From positions 36,565-100,564 of the forward strand of contig NZ_AYZI01000004.1 of the NCBI RefSeq assembly GCF_001436645.1: a DNA stretch of 64,000 nucleotides. The letters are read 5' to 3'. A program made the translations under genes and the position numbers. This DNA comes from Fructilactobacillus florum DSM 22689 = JCM 16035. GTDB taxonomy: Bacteria; Bacillota; Bacilli; Lactobacillales; Lactobacillaceae. Positions 38,721 to 47,083 of the stretch are shown piece by piece. How positions within the stretch are numbered: position 1 is the first letter of the stretch; each line of letters starts with the position of its first letter. Below the pieces are notes generated by a model. It worked only from the letters and a program-made list of their open reading frames with translations. It did not search any database and had not been told where the DNA came from.

Positions 38721-40415
38721 CTAATTTTTTTCTTTGCCATTGTTCATAATTAGCATTGGTAAAACTAGGGGACTACGTTCTGTTTTTTCGTAGAGAAAGT
38801 TTGATAAATCATTGACGATTGCTTTTTGAATTGATTTTTCGTCTGCTTTTTTATTGCTCATGGCACGTCGAATCGTGCGAAAGACTAATTTTCTTCCTTG
38901 ATCTAGCAATTCGCCTGATTCACGCATGTAAACAAAACCACGTGACAGTAGGTCAGGACCGGACTGGATTTCTTGGTGTTTAAGGTTAATGGTAGCAACT
39001 ACTACAACTAGACCTTCCTCTGACAATAACTGACGGTCTTTGATAACGGCTTCGTTGACTTTATCGACGCCATTGCCGTCAATGTAAACATCATCGGCTA
39101 CAAAGCTACCAGCCATGCGAGCGTGATCTTTGGTTAAAGCTAAGACTTGCCCATTTTTGAGGATGAAACAATGGTCAGCAGGAACGCCACACTGTTCTGC
39201 TAAACCAATGTGAATTTTTTGCATCCGATACTCACCGTGAATGGGGACAAAGAACTTGGGCTTCATGAGACGAATCATTAGTTTCTCTTCTTCTTGGCCA
39301 CCATGACCAGAAGTATGGATATGATTTTCATATCCTTTGATGACTTTGGCACCAGCAGCCTCTAATTCGTTTAAAATGCGATTAACGCTGAGAACGTTTC
39401 CAGGAATCGGATTACTTGAGAGAACCACTGTGTCACCAGGTTCGATTGAAACCTGACGATGAGTCCCATTAGCAATCCGTGAAAGAGCAGCCATCTGCTC
39501 TCCTTGAGAACCAGTACAAAGAATCATTACCTTATTTGCTGGCAGTGATCGGAGCTGGTTGGCATCAATGAAAGCACTGTCAGGAACTTTGATGTAACCA
39601 AGGGCGCGACCATTCACGACGGCTGCTTCCATACTGCGTCCAAATACGGCAATCTTACGACCGCGTTGATAAGCAGCATCAATTGCAGTCATGACACGAG
39701 AAAGGTTAGAGGCGAAGGTGGCAAAAATAATCCGACCATCAATTTTATCAAAGATGTTACGGACAGACTGACTGACATAGTTTTCAGATTTAGTCCAAAC
39801 CGGTTTTTCTGCATTGGTGCTGTCGCCCATTAAACAAAGCACGCCTTCTTCGCCTAGACGAGCCATTTCTTGTAAGTCCGGTGGGGTATTGGTAACGGGA
39901 GTTAGGTCAAATTTGTAATCGCCTGTTTCCACGATCACTCCATCGGGAGTGTGCACCGCAACTCCTAAAGTATCTGGGATGGAATGGGTCGTACGAAAAA
40001 AGGAAACACTAGTTTTTTTAAAGCGGAGAACTGATTTTTCGTTGATTTCATGTAACTCCGTTTGCTTCAGGAGATTATGTTCCTCAAGCTTGTTTTTTAT
40101 CATCGCTAGGGCTAACGGACCAGCATAAACGGGCACGTTAATCGCCTGTAGGATAAATGGAATCCCCCCAATATGGTCTTCGTGTCCGTGAGTAATTACC
40201 AAACATTTAATTTTAGCTTGGTTTTCAACTAGGTATTGGTAATCAGGAATTACGTAGTTAATCCCCAATTGATCTGATTCTGGAAACTTGATTCCGGCAT
40301 CAATTAGGACAATTTCATCCTGAAATTGAACTCCGTAGGTATTTTTACCGATTTCTCCCAAGCCACCAACGCCGTAGATAGCAGTTTCGTTATTTTTGAC
40401 GTTTAATTTGCTCAT
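38721..40415 (-). CDS. rnjA: Ribonuclease J1
   Basis: RNase J1 is the main 5'-3' exo- and endoribonuclease in Firmicutes. The 564-residue protein has the intact beta-CASP/MBL metal motif H76-G-H-E-D-H81 (ITHGHEDHIGG), GETGDYKFD-like and MGDSTNAEKP segments, the CASP motif region and HTSGHGGQEE near the C-terminal part of the core. It overlaps rpoY by one base, forming the conserved rpoY-rnjA operon on the reverse strand. A second RNase J at 54583 lacks some of these residues. Confidence 0.96.
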   Translation of the reverse strand: MSKLNVKNNETAIYGVGGLGEIGKNTYGVQFQDEIVLIDAGIKFPESDQLGINYVIPDYQYLVENQAKIKCLVITHGHEDHIGGIPFILQAINVPVYAGPLALAMIKNKLEEHNLLKQTELHEINEKSVLRFKKTSVSFFRTTHSIPDTLGVAVHTPDGVIVETGDYKFDLTPVTNTPPDLQEMARLGEEGVLCLMGDSTNAEKPVWTKSENYVSQSVRNIFDKIDGRIIFATFASNLSRVMTAIDAAYQRGRKIAVFGRSMEAAVVNGRALGYIKVPDSAFIDANQLRSLPANKVMILCTGSQGEQMAALSRIANGTHRQVSIEPGDTVVLSSNPIPGNVLSVNRILNELEAAGAKVIKGYENHIHTSGHGGQEEEKLMIRLMKPKFFVPIHGEYRMQKIHIGLAEQCGVPADHCFILKNGQVLALTKDHARMAGSFVADDVYIDGNGVDKVNEAVIKDRQLLSEEGLVVVVATINLKHQEIQSGPDLLSRGFVYMRESGELLDQGRKLVFRTIRRAMSNKKADEKSIQKAIVNDLSNFLYEKTERSPLVLPMLIMNNGKEKN

Positions 40416-40633
40416 TATTTTTTAAACTCCGTTATTTTAAAAGTCGGTTCTTGTTGTTCAAATTCGAGGTGTTTACCACTAATTTGCTGAATAAATTCAA
40501 TTTCATAATCAGTGTGTTTAGCAACTAGTTCGCGAACCTCTGCTTCAGTAGTTGCGTCTAAATAAAGCGCCTTAGTAGTTTCGCGTTTGGGGTTTTGTTG
40601 AGGTTTAGGTTGATATAAAACTTTAAAAATCAA
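40415..40633 (-). CDS. rpoY: RNA polymerase epsilon subunit RpoY
   Basis: RpoY (YkzG, formerly omega1) is a small accessory subunit of Gram-positive RNA polymerase. The 72-residue protein begins MIFKVLYQPKPQQNPKRETT and contains the TDYEIEFIQQISGKHLEFEQ core of the DUF1447 family. The start is TTG at 40633, 8 nt after AAGGAGC on the reverse strand. The stop overlaps the rnjA start by one base. Its leader has a small hairpin (GTTGTG/CACAAC, 40687-40702) and an extended -10 TAAAAT preceded by TGC (40713-40721, reverse). Confidence 0.93.
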   Translation of the reverse strand: MIFKVLYQPKPQQNPKRETTKALYLDATTEAEVRELVAKHTDYEIEFIQQISGKHLEFEQQEPTFKITEFKK

Positions 40634-40747
40634 AATAATCGCTCCTTCATATAAGTTAATTGATAAATTTTAATGTCGAACAAAAGGTTGTGATAGCACA
40701 ACAGCTAACCTAATTTTAGCATATCGGAGAAAATAAGTATAGAAAGC

Positions 40748-40776
40748 TTGTTTTAGCAACTGAGTGCGTTCATAAT
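40748..40776 (+). promoter_or_regulatory. Promoter of the membrane-protein gene at 40808
   Basis: TTGTTT at 40748-40753 and CATAAT at 40771-40776 are separated by 17 nt. The start codon lies 31 nt downstream. Confidence 0.65.
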
Positions 40777-40807
40777 TTAGAAGCATATTAGTAGGGAGTG
40801 AACAACT

Positions 40808-41287
40808 TTGCATTTAATCAGCGAATTGATTGTGGGTACGGTCGTAGCAGTTGTCATTTACAATATTTTGCATCATTTTTTAGTAGTGATCCCTAATCGG
40901 AGGCATCAACAACAGACGAAAACCTTTGTTGACCAAGTCGTCTACACTAGTTTGCGCCGGCTCTCACAACAAACAAAGGGGGCGGTGGCAGCTAAGCCAC
41001 AGTCGTCACGGGTGTTGTCGAGTGTATGGGGGAGAGGGGTGATGGTGTTTGAATACCGTTATCAATTACAGGATACGAATTCTTTAGACGTGCTCCAACC
41101 AGCAATTAAAAATCAGATCGAGCAGGTTGCTAAAGATAATGGTTTGATCAACCATAAGCACGACTCACGATTGTTAGTTACAGATTGTTGGCAACAAGCT
41201 GACGTACTGGTTTTTAATGTAGCAGACGTTAAAAATAATGCAACGACCGAGTTTATTCATGATCTCAAAAAAATTGATGAAAAATAG
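40808..41287 (+). CDS. Unknown membrane-anchored protein
   Basis: This 159-residue protein has one N-terminal membrane span (about 4-28, ISELIVGTVVAVVIYNILHHFLVVI) followed by a basic polar linker and a soluble C-terminal domain of about 90 residues. The last part (DSRLLVTDCWQQADVLVFNVADV) looks like alternating strands. I recognise no family. The start is TTG at 40808, 8 nt after GGAG, and a good promoter lies upstream. It stands alone between rpoY and def. Confidence 0.65.
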   Translation: MHLISELIVGTVVAVVIYNILHHFLVVIPNRRHQQQTKTFVDQVVYTSLRRLSQQTKGAVAAKPQSSRVLSSVWGRGVMVFEYRYQLQDTNSLDVLQPAIKNQIEQVAKDNGLINHKHDSRLLVTDCWQQADVLVFNVADVKNNATTEFIHDLKKIDEK

Positions 41288-41428
41288 CGCTTGGTTTCAA
41301 AGTAGTCTTACTAGTCAGAAGGGGGAATGTAGCTACCTAAAGCTTTCCTTAAACGATTAGACAATAAGATCTAACGTCAGTGCTTTGACTGAATGTTAGT
41401 AGTTGTTTAGCTTGCAATACATTCAAAA
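41288..41428 (+). other. Non-coding gap with small palindromes
   Basis: No ORF of note lies here. It holds GTAGCTAC (41329), AAAGCTTT (41339) and a hairpin CTAAC-TCAGT/ACTGA-GTTAG (41371-41399) without a T-run. A GGGGGA site precedes an ATG that is followed directly by TAG (41326-41331). The role, if any, is unknown. Confidence 0.4.
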
Positions 41429-41487
41429 AATAAAAGACGTCATCCCCAGTTGAAAGTTAATTCAATTGGGGATGACGTCTTTATTAG
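41429..41487. terminator. Long bidirectional terminator before def
   Basis: The stem AATAAAAGACGTCATCCCCA pairs with TGGGGATGACGTCTTTATT, with an inner TTGAA/TTCAA extension. It lies between the forward unknown gene and the convergent def and can serve both. Confidence 0.9.
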
Positions 41488-41507
41488 AAATGGCTGACTT
41501 AATTGCT

Positions 41508-42074
41508 CTAATCGATAAAAATTTCGCTTCGATCCCTGCGGAAGGGCTGGTTTTTATCGATATGATCATAGAATAAAGTCCCGTGTAAATGATCGATTTC
41601 ATGTTGCACAATAATAGCTGGATAGTGTTTTAAGCGAACCTGATGTTCAGCACCATCAAGGTCCTGATAATGAACTGTAATTCGATCAGATCGCGGAACA
41701 TAGCCCGGGAATTCTTTGTCAACCGACAGGCATCCTTCACCTACGGTCAGGGCCGCCTGCTGAACCGAACTAGAGACGATCACGGGATTGACCATGATTG
41801 CTTTGAAGGGAGAAATCTGTTCAGGATCATCTTCATCCGGAGGAGTTAAAACTGCTGCCATCAGTTTGCCGACCCCTACTTGAGGTGCAGCTAAACCAAC
41901 GCCGGCACGGAGCTGATATTTTTCACATTGCTCCGGATCCTGACTAATTTCTAAATACTGCATCATCTTTTGACCAAGTTTGCGATCTTCAGCACTCAGG
42001 GGGTAAGGAACGGTTTCAGACTGTTGACGTAAAATTGGGTTACCATCGCGGGTAATGTCTTTCATTAAATACAA
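41508..42074 (-). CDS. def: Peptide deformylase
   Basis: Def removes the formyl group from nascent N-terminal methionine. The protein has all three motifs: GVGLAAPQ (motif 1), EGCLS with the metal-binding cysteine (motif 2), and QHEIDHLHG (motif 3). The insertion between motifs 1 and 2 is typical of the type 2 enzymes of Gram-positives. I chose a TTG start at 42074 (188 codons), 8 nt after GGAGG. The ATG at 42089 includes that site, and the next ATG is too far. It is divergent from the dehydrogenase-like gene. Confidence 0.94.
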   Translation of the reverse strand: MYLMKDITRDGNPILRQQSETVPYPLSAEDRKLGQKMMQYLEISQDPEQCEKYQLRAGVGLAAPQVGVGKLMAAVLTPPDEDDPEQISPFKAIMVNPVIVSSSVQQAALTVGEGCLSVDKEFPGYVPRSDRITVHYQDLDGAEHQVRLKHYPAIIVQHEIDHLHGTLFYDHIDKNQPFRRDRSEIFID

Positions 42075-42237
42075 ACGAGAAACCTCCATTCGCTAACATA
42101 AGAATACCTTTAATATTATATGGCAATTTGAAAATAATGGGAAATCGAACTAAAATTTAAGAAAAACTTTGTTTTTTTACAGTGGAATGTTAAATTATTA
42201 CCAGATTAGTATCTCAACTAAAAGGAGTTGGCGACTT

Positions 42238-43173
42238 ATTGAACCATTACAAATCATGATCGTTGGAGATCAACAGCGGATTCGCCAGTTTATTCAAACA
42301 TTAATCATGCATGATTGGCCGTTAAAAGTTATTGTAACGGATTTAGCAGCTTTTGAGCCAGAAGTGGTGGCTCAGCGTGGATGCCGTCGCTTTCAACTTC
42401 AATCGGTGTCAACGGACTTAACGAAAACGGCTGTTGTAATTTGGCTACCAGACACGACTTTTTTTGATGCTAAAGTAGTGGAGCCGACTGAGGTGGCGCT
42501 CTCCTTACGAACGATGATCGACGAATTACGGAGTACCGTTAATCGTCTAATTTCTGCTGGGTTTGCTGGCAAAATGATTTTTGACGTCCCTCACGACGAA
42601 ATTTTCACTTATTTTGCAGCTTACTTTTCGGGATTTGCGGTGGAGCAGATTATTGGGGTAGGAACGTTGCCACAAGAAATGCTGTTGCGCAATGAATTGT
42701 GCAACCGGTTAGGAGTAGCAAGTGATGATTTAAACGTAAACACCTTAGGATTGAATACCAATAGCTTTGTGGCTTGGAGTCGAATTTATTTAGGTTCGAT
42801 GAACCTTTTATCATATTTAAAAAGTGAGGACAATAACTTAGATTTGGACTTGTTAGAAGAACTGCAGGCGACTATTTCGGATCAAGCAATCGTTGGCAAT
42901 GAGATTATTCAGCAAAAAGCAATTTTAAAGTTGTTAGATGCCTTATTTTACCAACACGCAATTTTGTACACTGGGGTAGGTCTTAAAAAGAATAAAGACC
43001 AGCTACAATTAGCATTGGTTAACAGAATTATTAATACCAAAGGGATGCAGCATGAACTTCAGCTGCCACTTTCAGACCAAGAAGCCCAGGACTTAGCAAC
43101 GGATTTGGATTTTGCAAATGAAGTCATTACGGCTATTAAAAAGGAAAATTCAGCTGATGGAACGACGAAGTGA
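42238..43173 (+). CDS. Lactate/2-hydroxyacid dehydrogenase-fold pseudoenzyme
   Basis: The protein aligns with L-2-hydroxyisocaproate and lactate dehydrogenases along its length, for example GFAGKMIFDVP-x-IFTYFAAYFSGF-x-IIGVGTL and NSFVAWS. Catalytic positions are lost. The Asp and Arg of the TLLDTAR-type motif are replaced in TLPQEMLLR, the catalytic His of LGEHG is replaced in LGLNTNS, and the NAD-binding GxGxxG is GDQQRI. So dehydrogenase activity is unlikely. I put the start at ATT 42238, 10 nt after AAGGAG, which gives an N-terminus of normal length (MEPLQIMIVG). The first later ATG (42256) removes half of the first strand. An ATG at 42187 lies upstream of the ribosome site. It overlaps the UPF0223 gene. 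Confidence 0.7.
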   Translation: MEPLQIMIVGDQQRIRQFIQTLIMHDWPLKVIVTDLAAFEPEVVAQRGCRRFQLQSVSTDLTKTAVVIWLPDTTFFDAKVVEPTEVALSLRTMIDELRSTVNRLISAGFAGKMIFDVPHDEIFTYFAAYFSGFAVEQIIGVGTLPQEMLLRNELCNRLGVASDDLNVNTLGLNTNSFVAWSRIYLGSMNLLSYLKSEDNNLDLDLLEELQATISDQAIVGNEIIQQKAILKLLDALFYQHAILYTGVGLKKNKDQLQLALVNRIINTKGMQHELQLPLSDQEAQDLATDLDFANEVITAIKKENSADGTTK

Positions 43174-43450
43174 TAATTATGAATACCCATTATTTGACGA
43201 TTGGACAACCGCAGAACTGATGGAAGTTTTAGAATTTTTTCGTAATATTGAGCGTGCTTATCAAGATCCTCGCGGGGTACAACGTGAGCAACTTTTGCAA
43301 AGTTATCGTAATTTTCAAAAAATCAACCCGGCTCCGGCTGATCAGCACCAATTACAACGTTCATTTGAAGCTCGGTCCGGATTAGATGGCTTCCATCTAA
43401 TTAAGAGAGCACGAGATTGTCCGGAGTTGAACTGGATTAAAGCAAAGTAG
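43157..43450 (+). CDS. UPF0223 family protein
   Basis: This 97-residue protein begins MERRSDNYEYPLFDDWTTAELMEVLEFFRNIERAY and contains NFQKINPAPADQHQLQRSFEARSG, the pattern of the UPF0223 (YktA) family of small helical proteins. The start at 43157 lies inside the end of the preceding gene, with AAGGA 11 nt upstream. The reading frame open further upstream, to 43112, lies wholly within the other gene. Function unknown. Confidence 0.8.
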   Translation: MERRSDNYEYPLFDDWTTAELMEVLEFFRNIERAYQDPRGVQREQLLQSYRNFQKINPAPADQHQLQRSFEARSGLDGFHLIKRARDCPELNWIKAK

Positions 43451-43463
43451 CGCGGTTCGGTCG

Positions 43464-43493
43464 TTGACACAATCAGATTTGTTGTGGTAGGAT
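43464..43493 (+). promoter_or_regulatory. Strong promoter upstream of typA
   Basis: A perfect TTGACA (43464) and TAGGAT (43488) are spaced by 18 nt, and TGG just before the -10 makes it extended. Transcription should start near 43500, about 150 nt before the typA start. Confidence 0.78.
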
Positions 43494-43557
43494 GAGAGAC
43501 AGAGTTATGACGAATCAGAAGGCAAACGAATTTTAAATTAGATATTAGTTTGAACTA

Positions 43558-43584
43558 AGGCTGTGACCGTGTCACAGCTTTTTA
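43558..43584 (+). terminator. Intrinsic terminator inside the typA leader
   Basis: The stem GCTGTGAC/GTCACAGC with a three-base loop is followed by five T. It lies between the promoter at 43464 and the typA start at 43648. It could be an attenuator, or the end of a separate small RNA of about 85 nt. A ten-codon reading frame (43507-43536, start MTNQKANEF) lies before it. Confidence 0.7.
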
Positions 43585-43647
43585 TCTGAATTTACGCTAT
43601 TCCCGCTGGAGTTGTTCGTTTTACCCACCCTAAAAGGAGGAAATACT

Positions 43648-45486
43648 TTGAAAACTAGAGATGACATTCGTAACATTGCAATTATTGCCCACGTTGACCA
43701 TGGGAAGACGACCTTGGTGAATGAACTTTTAAAGCAGTCTGATACGCTGAATGGTCATGATGAAATTCAAGACCGAGCTTTGGACTCTAACCCAATTGAG
43801 AGAGAACGTGGTATTACGATTCTTTCAAAAAATACAGCGGTTAAATACGATGACAAACAAATTAATATCCTAGATACTCCCGGACATGCCGATTTTGGTG
43901 GGGAAGTAGAACGGATTATGCGGATGGTTGATGGAGTTTTATTAGTGGTTGATGCCGCCGAAGGAACGATGCCTCAGACTCGGTTTGTGCTTAAAAAAGC
44001 TTTGGATCAACACCTTACTCCCATTGTTGTCATTAACAAAATTGATAAACCTGGAGCTCGTCCAGAAGAAGTGGTTGACGAAGTGTTGGATCTCTTCATC
44101 GAACTTGGTGCTGATGAGAGTCAGTTGGAGTTTCCGGTTGTGTATGCTTCGGCCATGAACGGAACTTCTAGTACAGAGCCAGCTCTGGACTCACAAGAAC
44201 ATACGATGAAACCAATTTTTGACGCCATTTTGTCAAACATTCCGGCTCCAATTGACAACTCTGATGAACCACTTCAATTTCAGGTTGCCATGCTAGATTA
44301 TGATGATTTTGTGGGTCGCATTGGAATTGGTCGGGTCTTTAGAGGTACCATCAAGATTGGTGATAACGTCGTGGTGATGAAGCTCGATGGTTCCCAGCAG
44401 AAATTCCGTGTTACTAAGATTATGGGATTTGTTGGTTTGAACAAGGTTGAAATTAAGGAAGCCCGTGCGGGAGACCTGATTGCCGTTTCCGGAATGGAAG
44501 ATATCAACGTGGGAGAAACGGTCGCAGCTGCTGATTGTCTTGAGGCATTACCTATTCTACGTATTGATGAGCCCACAATGCGAATGACCTTTGGAACCAA
44601 CACTTCCCCCTTTGTTGGAAAAGAAGGTAAATTTGTGACCGCCCGTCAATTAATTGACCGATTAAGTCGGGAACTTCATACTGATGTTTCATTACGAGTT
44701 GATGAAACCGATGATCCAGGTTCATGGGTGGTTTCCGGTCGTGGAGAACTGCATCTTTCGATTTTAATTGAAACCCTACGTCGTGAAGGGTTTGAACTCC
44801 AAGTTTCTCGCCCCGAGGTAATCTATAAGGAAGTTGACGGAGCCAAATGCGAACCATATGAAATGGTTCAAATTGATACTCCAGAAGAATATTCTGGTAC
44901 GATTATTGACACCCTGTCCCAACGAAAGGGTGAAATGCAAAACATGGAAAGTGTGGGGAATGGTCAAACGAGATTGAGTTTCTTAGTACCTTCTCGAGGC
45001 TTAATTGGCTACTCTACTCAATTCTTGTCCATTACGCATGGATATGGAATTATGAATCATAGCTTTGAAAAGTATGCTCCGGTAGTTAAAAATTGGGATC
45101 CCGGTCGTCGTAATGGGACCTTAGTTTCGATTAACACTGGGAAAGTTACCACTTATGCTATCATGGCGGTTCAAGATCGGGGACAGATCTTTACCGATCC
45201 TGGAACTGAGGTTTATGAAGGGATGGTTGTTGGTCAAAATTCGCGTGATAATGATATTTCTGTTAACATCACTCGTGGTCGCAACCAGACCAATGTGCGG
45301 GCTGCTGGTTCCGAAGATATCGCCAAAGTTAAAGCTCCTGTTCATTTAACGTTGGAAGAATCACTTGAATTTTTGAATAGTGATGAACTATGCGAAGTTA
45401 CGCCGGAACATATTCGCCTGCGGAAACGAATTTTGAACACGAATGAACGAGAAAAAGCGGCAAAAAAACAAAAACATAACCACTAA
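43648..45486 (+). CDS. typA: Translational GTPase TypA (BipA)
   Basis: TypA binds ribosomes and assists 50S assembly and growth under stress or cold. The 612-codon protein has the G1 motif [15 protein letters not shown], switch region RERGITI, G3 [14 protein letters not shown]4 [15 protein letters not shown], and the EF-G-like domains V and the TypA-specific C-terminus. The start is TTG at 43648 ([13 protein letters not shown]), seven nt after AAGGAGG. The long leader with a terminator hairpin suggests regulated read-through. A terminator follows the gene. Confidence 0.95.
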   Translation: MKTRDDIRNIAIIAHVDHGKTTLVNELLKQSDTLNGHDEIQDRALDSNPIERERGITILSKNTAVKYDDKQINILDTPGHADFGGEVERIMRMVDGVLLVVDAAEGTMPQTRFVLKKALDQHLTPIVVINKIDKPGARPEEVVDEVLDLFIELGADESQLEFPVVYASAMNGTSSTEPALDSQEHTMKPIFDAILSNIPAPIDNSDEPLQFQVAMLDYDDFVGRIGIGRVFRGTIKIGDNVVVMKLDGSQQKFRVTKIMGFVGLNKVEIKEARAGDLIAVSGMEDINVGETVAAADCLEALPILRIDEPTMRMTFGTNTSPFVGKEGKFVTARQLIDRLSRELHTDVSLRVDETDDPGSWVVSGRGELHLSILIETLRREGFELQVSRPEVIYKEVDGAKCEPYEMVQIDTPEEYSGTIIDTLSQRKGEMQNMESVGNGQTRLSFLVPSRGLIGYSTQFLSITHGYGIMNHSFEKYAPVVKNWDPGRRNGTLVSINTGKVTTYAIMAVQDRGQIFTDPGTEVYEGMVVGQNSRDNDISVNITRGRNQTNVRAAGSEDIAKVKAPVHLTLEESLEFLNSDELCEVTPEHIRLRKRILNTNEREKAAKKQKHNH

Positions 45487-45490
45487 GCTT

Positions 45491-45520
45491 AAAAAAACCA
45501 CTCCTAACGAGTGGTTTTTT
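45491..45520 (+). terminator. Terminator after typA
   Basis: The stem AAAAAAACCACTC/GAGTGGTTTTTT with loop CTAAC lies just after the typA stop. Confidence 0.92.
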
Positions 45521-45551
45521 CGTAAGGTTTGCTGGAGCGATTAGTAAAGGT

Positions 45552-45580
45552 ATGAAAATCTTCTCAAAGACTAGTACAAT
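45552..45580 (+). promoter_or_regulatory. Probable ftsW/rodA promoter
   Basis: ATGAAA at 45552 and TACAAT at 45575 are spaced by 17 nt, 40 nt before the start codon. The -35 is weak. Confidence 0.55.
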
Positions 45581-45619
45581 GAAACTACTAGCAAACAACG
45601 ATGTCTGAGGAGCGTTTCC

Positions 45620-46789
45620 ATGAAAAAATTTTTAAATGGAATTGATTGGTATTTGTTTTTTCCTTATATTATCCTGTGTGGAATTGGAATCGTGATGGTT
45701 TATTCAGCCAGTGCAGGGATGGGGATGTTACATCAAGGAATGGCACAGTCCTATTTGCATAAACAAATTTTATTTGTAATTATTAGTCTGATGATTGTGT
45801 TAGGCATGTCTCGCTGTCGCTTCGTTTATTTGAAAAATATCACTTTTTTGATGGTAGCAATTTTAACAATGTTTTTTATTTTGATTGCACTGTTTTTTTG
45901 GGGAAAAAGTATCAATGGAGCTTCTGGCTGGATTACACTAGGATCATTTAGTATTCAACCAGCGGAATTGTGTAAATTCTTGTTCATCGTCTACTTTGCC
46001 CACCTTTTTTGGAAGCGACGTTTTTTGATTGCTCAAAATGGTGCTTTGAGAACCTTTCTTTGGCCCAAAAAATTTTATCCTTTAATGTTTCCAGTGGTAA
46101 TGATTGGGCTGATTTTTATTCAACCGGACACTGGTGGCGCTCTGATCAACACTTTTATTATTTTGGTGATGTTTGGAACAACGATTACTAGTAAGCGATG
46201 GTTGACGCTGTATTCGCTACTAGTCATGATTGGACCGCTAGCCTTATATCGAATTTTCAAAAAACCAATTGGGCTTTTTTTTGCAAATAGTCATCATTAT
46301 CAATTCCAGCGGTTTGTTGCCGTTTATAATCCGTTTCTTCATCCGCAATCATCAGGACAACAGCTTATTAATTCATTTTATGCAATTAGTAATGGTGGTT
46401 TATGGGGTCGGGGTCTAGGTAATAGTATTCAAAAAATGGGATATTTAGCTGAACCTAACACTGATTTTATTTTGCCGATCATTTCTGAAGAATTAGGATT
46501 AGTTGCCGTTATTTTTGTGCTTGGCTTATTGTTAATGTTAATTGTTAGATCCATTGATATTGGATTTCGCAGTAATAACATTTATTACAGTTCGATTTGT
46601 TATGGAACCGCTGCCTATTTATTTGTCCAGACACTTTTAAATGCGGGTGGGTCTGTTGGATATATTCCGTTAACCGGAGTGGCTTTGCCCTTTGTTAGCT
46701 ACGGGGGTTCGAGTATTGTGACTCTAAGTCTCTGTTTGGGTATGGTAATGAGTATTAGCCGAATTGAACAACATCAAGGATTACTATAG
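45620..46789 (+). CDS. FtsW/RodA/SpoVE-family SEDS glycosyltransferase
   Basis: SEDS proteins polymerise lipid II into glycan strands with a partner class B PBP. The 389-residue protein has about ten membrane segments and the family motifs GIGIVMVYSASA (N-terminal), SWGGSINGASGWI-like GKSINGASGWITLGSFSIQPAEL, QPDTGGALI (carrying the catalytic Asp), SEELGLV and LPFVSYGGSSI. GGAG lies upstream. Position outside the dcw cluster, after typA, is where lactobacilli keep ftsW. FtsW is more likely than RodA, but the two cannot be separated by sequence alone here. Confidence 0.9.
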   Translation: MKKFLNGIDWYLFFPYIILCGIGIVMVYSASAGMGMLHQGMAQSYLHKQILFVIISLMIVLGMSRCRFVYLKNITFLMVAILTMFFILIALFFWGKSINGASGWITLGSFSIQPAELCKFLFIVYFAHLFWKRRFLIAQNGALRTFLWPKKFYPLMFPVVMIGLIFIQPDTGGALINTFIILVMFGTTITSKRWLTLYSLLVMIGPLALYRIFKKPIGLFFANSHHYQFQRFVAVYNPFLHPQSSGQQLINSFYAISNGGLWGRGLGNSIQKMGYLAEPNTDFILPIISEELGLVAVIFVLGLLLMLIVRSIDIGFRSNNIYYSSICYGTAAYLFVQTLLNAGGSVGYIPLTGVALPFVSYGGSSIVTLSLCLGMVMSISRIEQHQGLL

Positions 46790-46810
46790 TCGTTAAGGAG
46801 GAGATTGATC

Positions 46811-47083
46811 GTGAGCGAAATTCCAGCACGGACTGAGCTGGTTATTGGGTTCCTTAACCAACGGTCACTGAGGCAACTAGCTAAGTTTGGAGATATGCGT
46901 TACGCTTCACTGAAAATGCACTATGCGATTATGTATGTAAACCAGGCCGATGAACAGCAACAAATTGAAAAGATCAAGCAGTTACGTGGGATTAAATCGG
47001 TTGCAGTTGCACCAACGGCAACTTTGGCAGCTGATTTTGCGGAACTAAATCAGCAACTAAGTGAGGATAGTCAGTTATCATGA
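46811..47083 (+). CDS. YlbG family protein (UPF0298/DUF2129)
   Basis: This 90-residue soluble protein has the ELVIGFLNQRSLRQLAKFGDMRYASLKMHYAIMYVN sequence of the UPF0298 family. The start is GTG at 46811, seven nt after GGAGGAG; TTG at 46805 is too close to it. It overlaps rsmD by 4 nt, giving the ylbG-rsmD-coaD-ylbL order known in Bacillus. Function unknown. Confidence 0.85.
   Translation: MSEIPARTELVIGFLNQRSLRQLAKFGDMRYASLKMHYAIMYVNQADEQQQIEKIKQLRGIKSVAVAPTATLAADFAELNQQLSEDSQLS

Noticed and set aside
42169-42237. Longer N-terminus for the dehydrogenase-like gene (TTG 42169 or ATG 42187)
   Set aside because: It lies upstream of the AAGGAG site and over a possible promoter (TTGTTT 42169, TAAATT 42191), and has no counterpart in the enzyme family.
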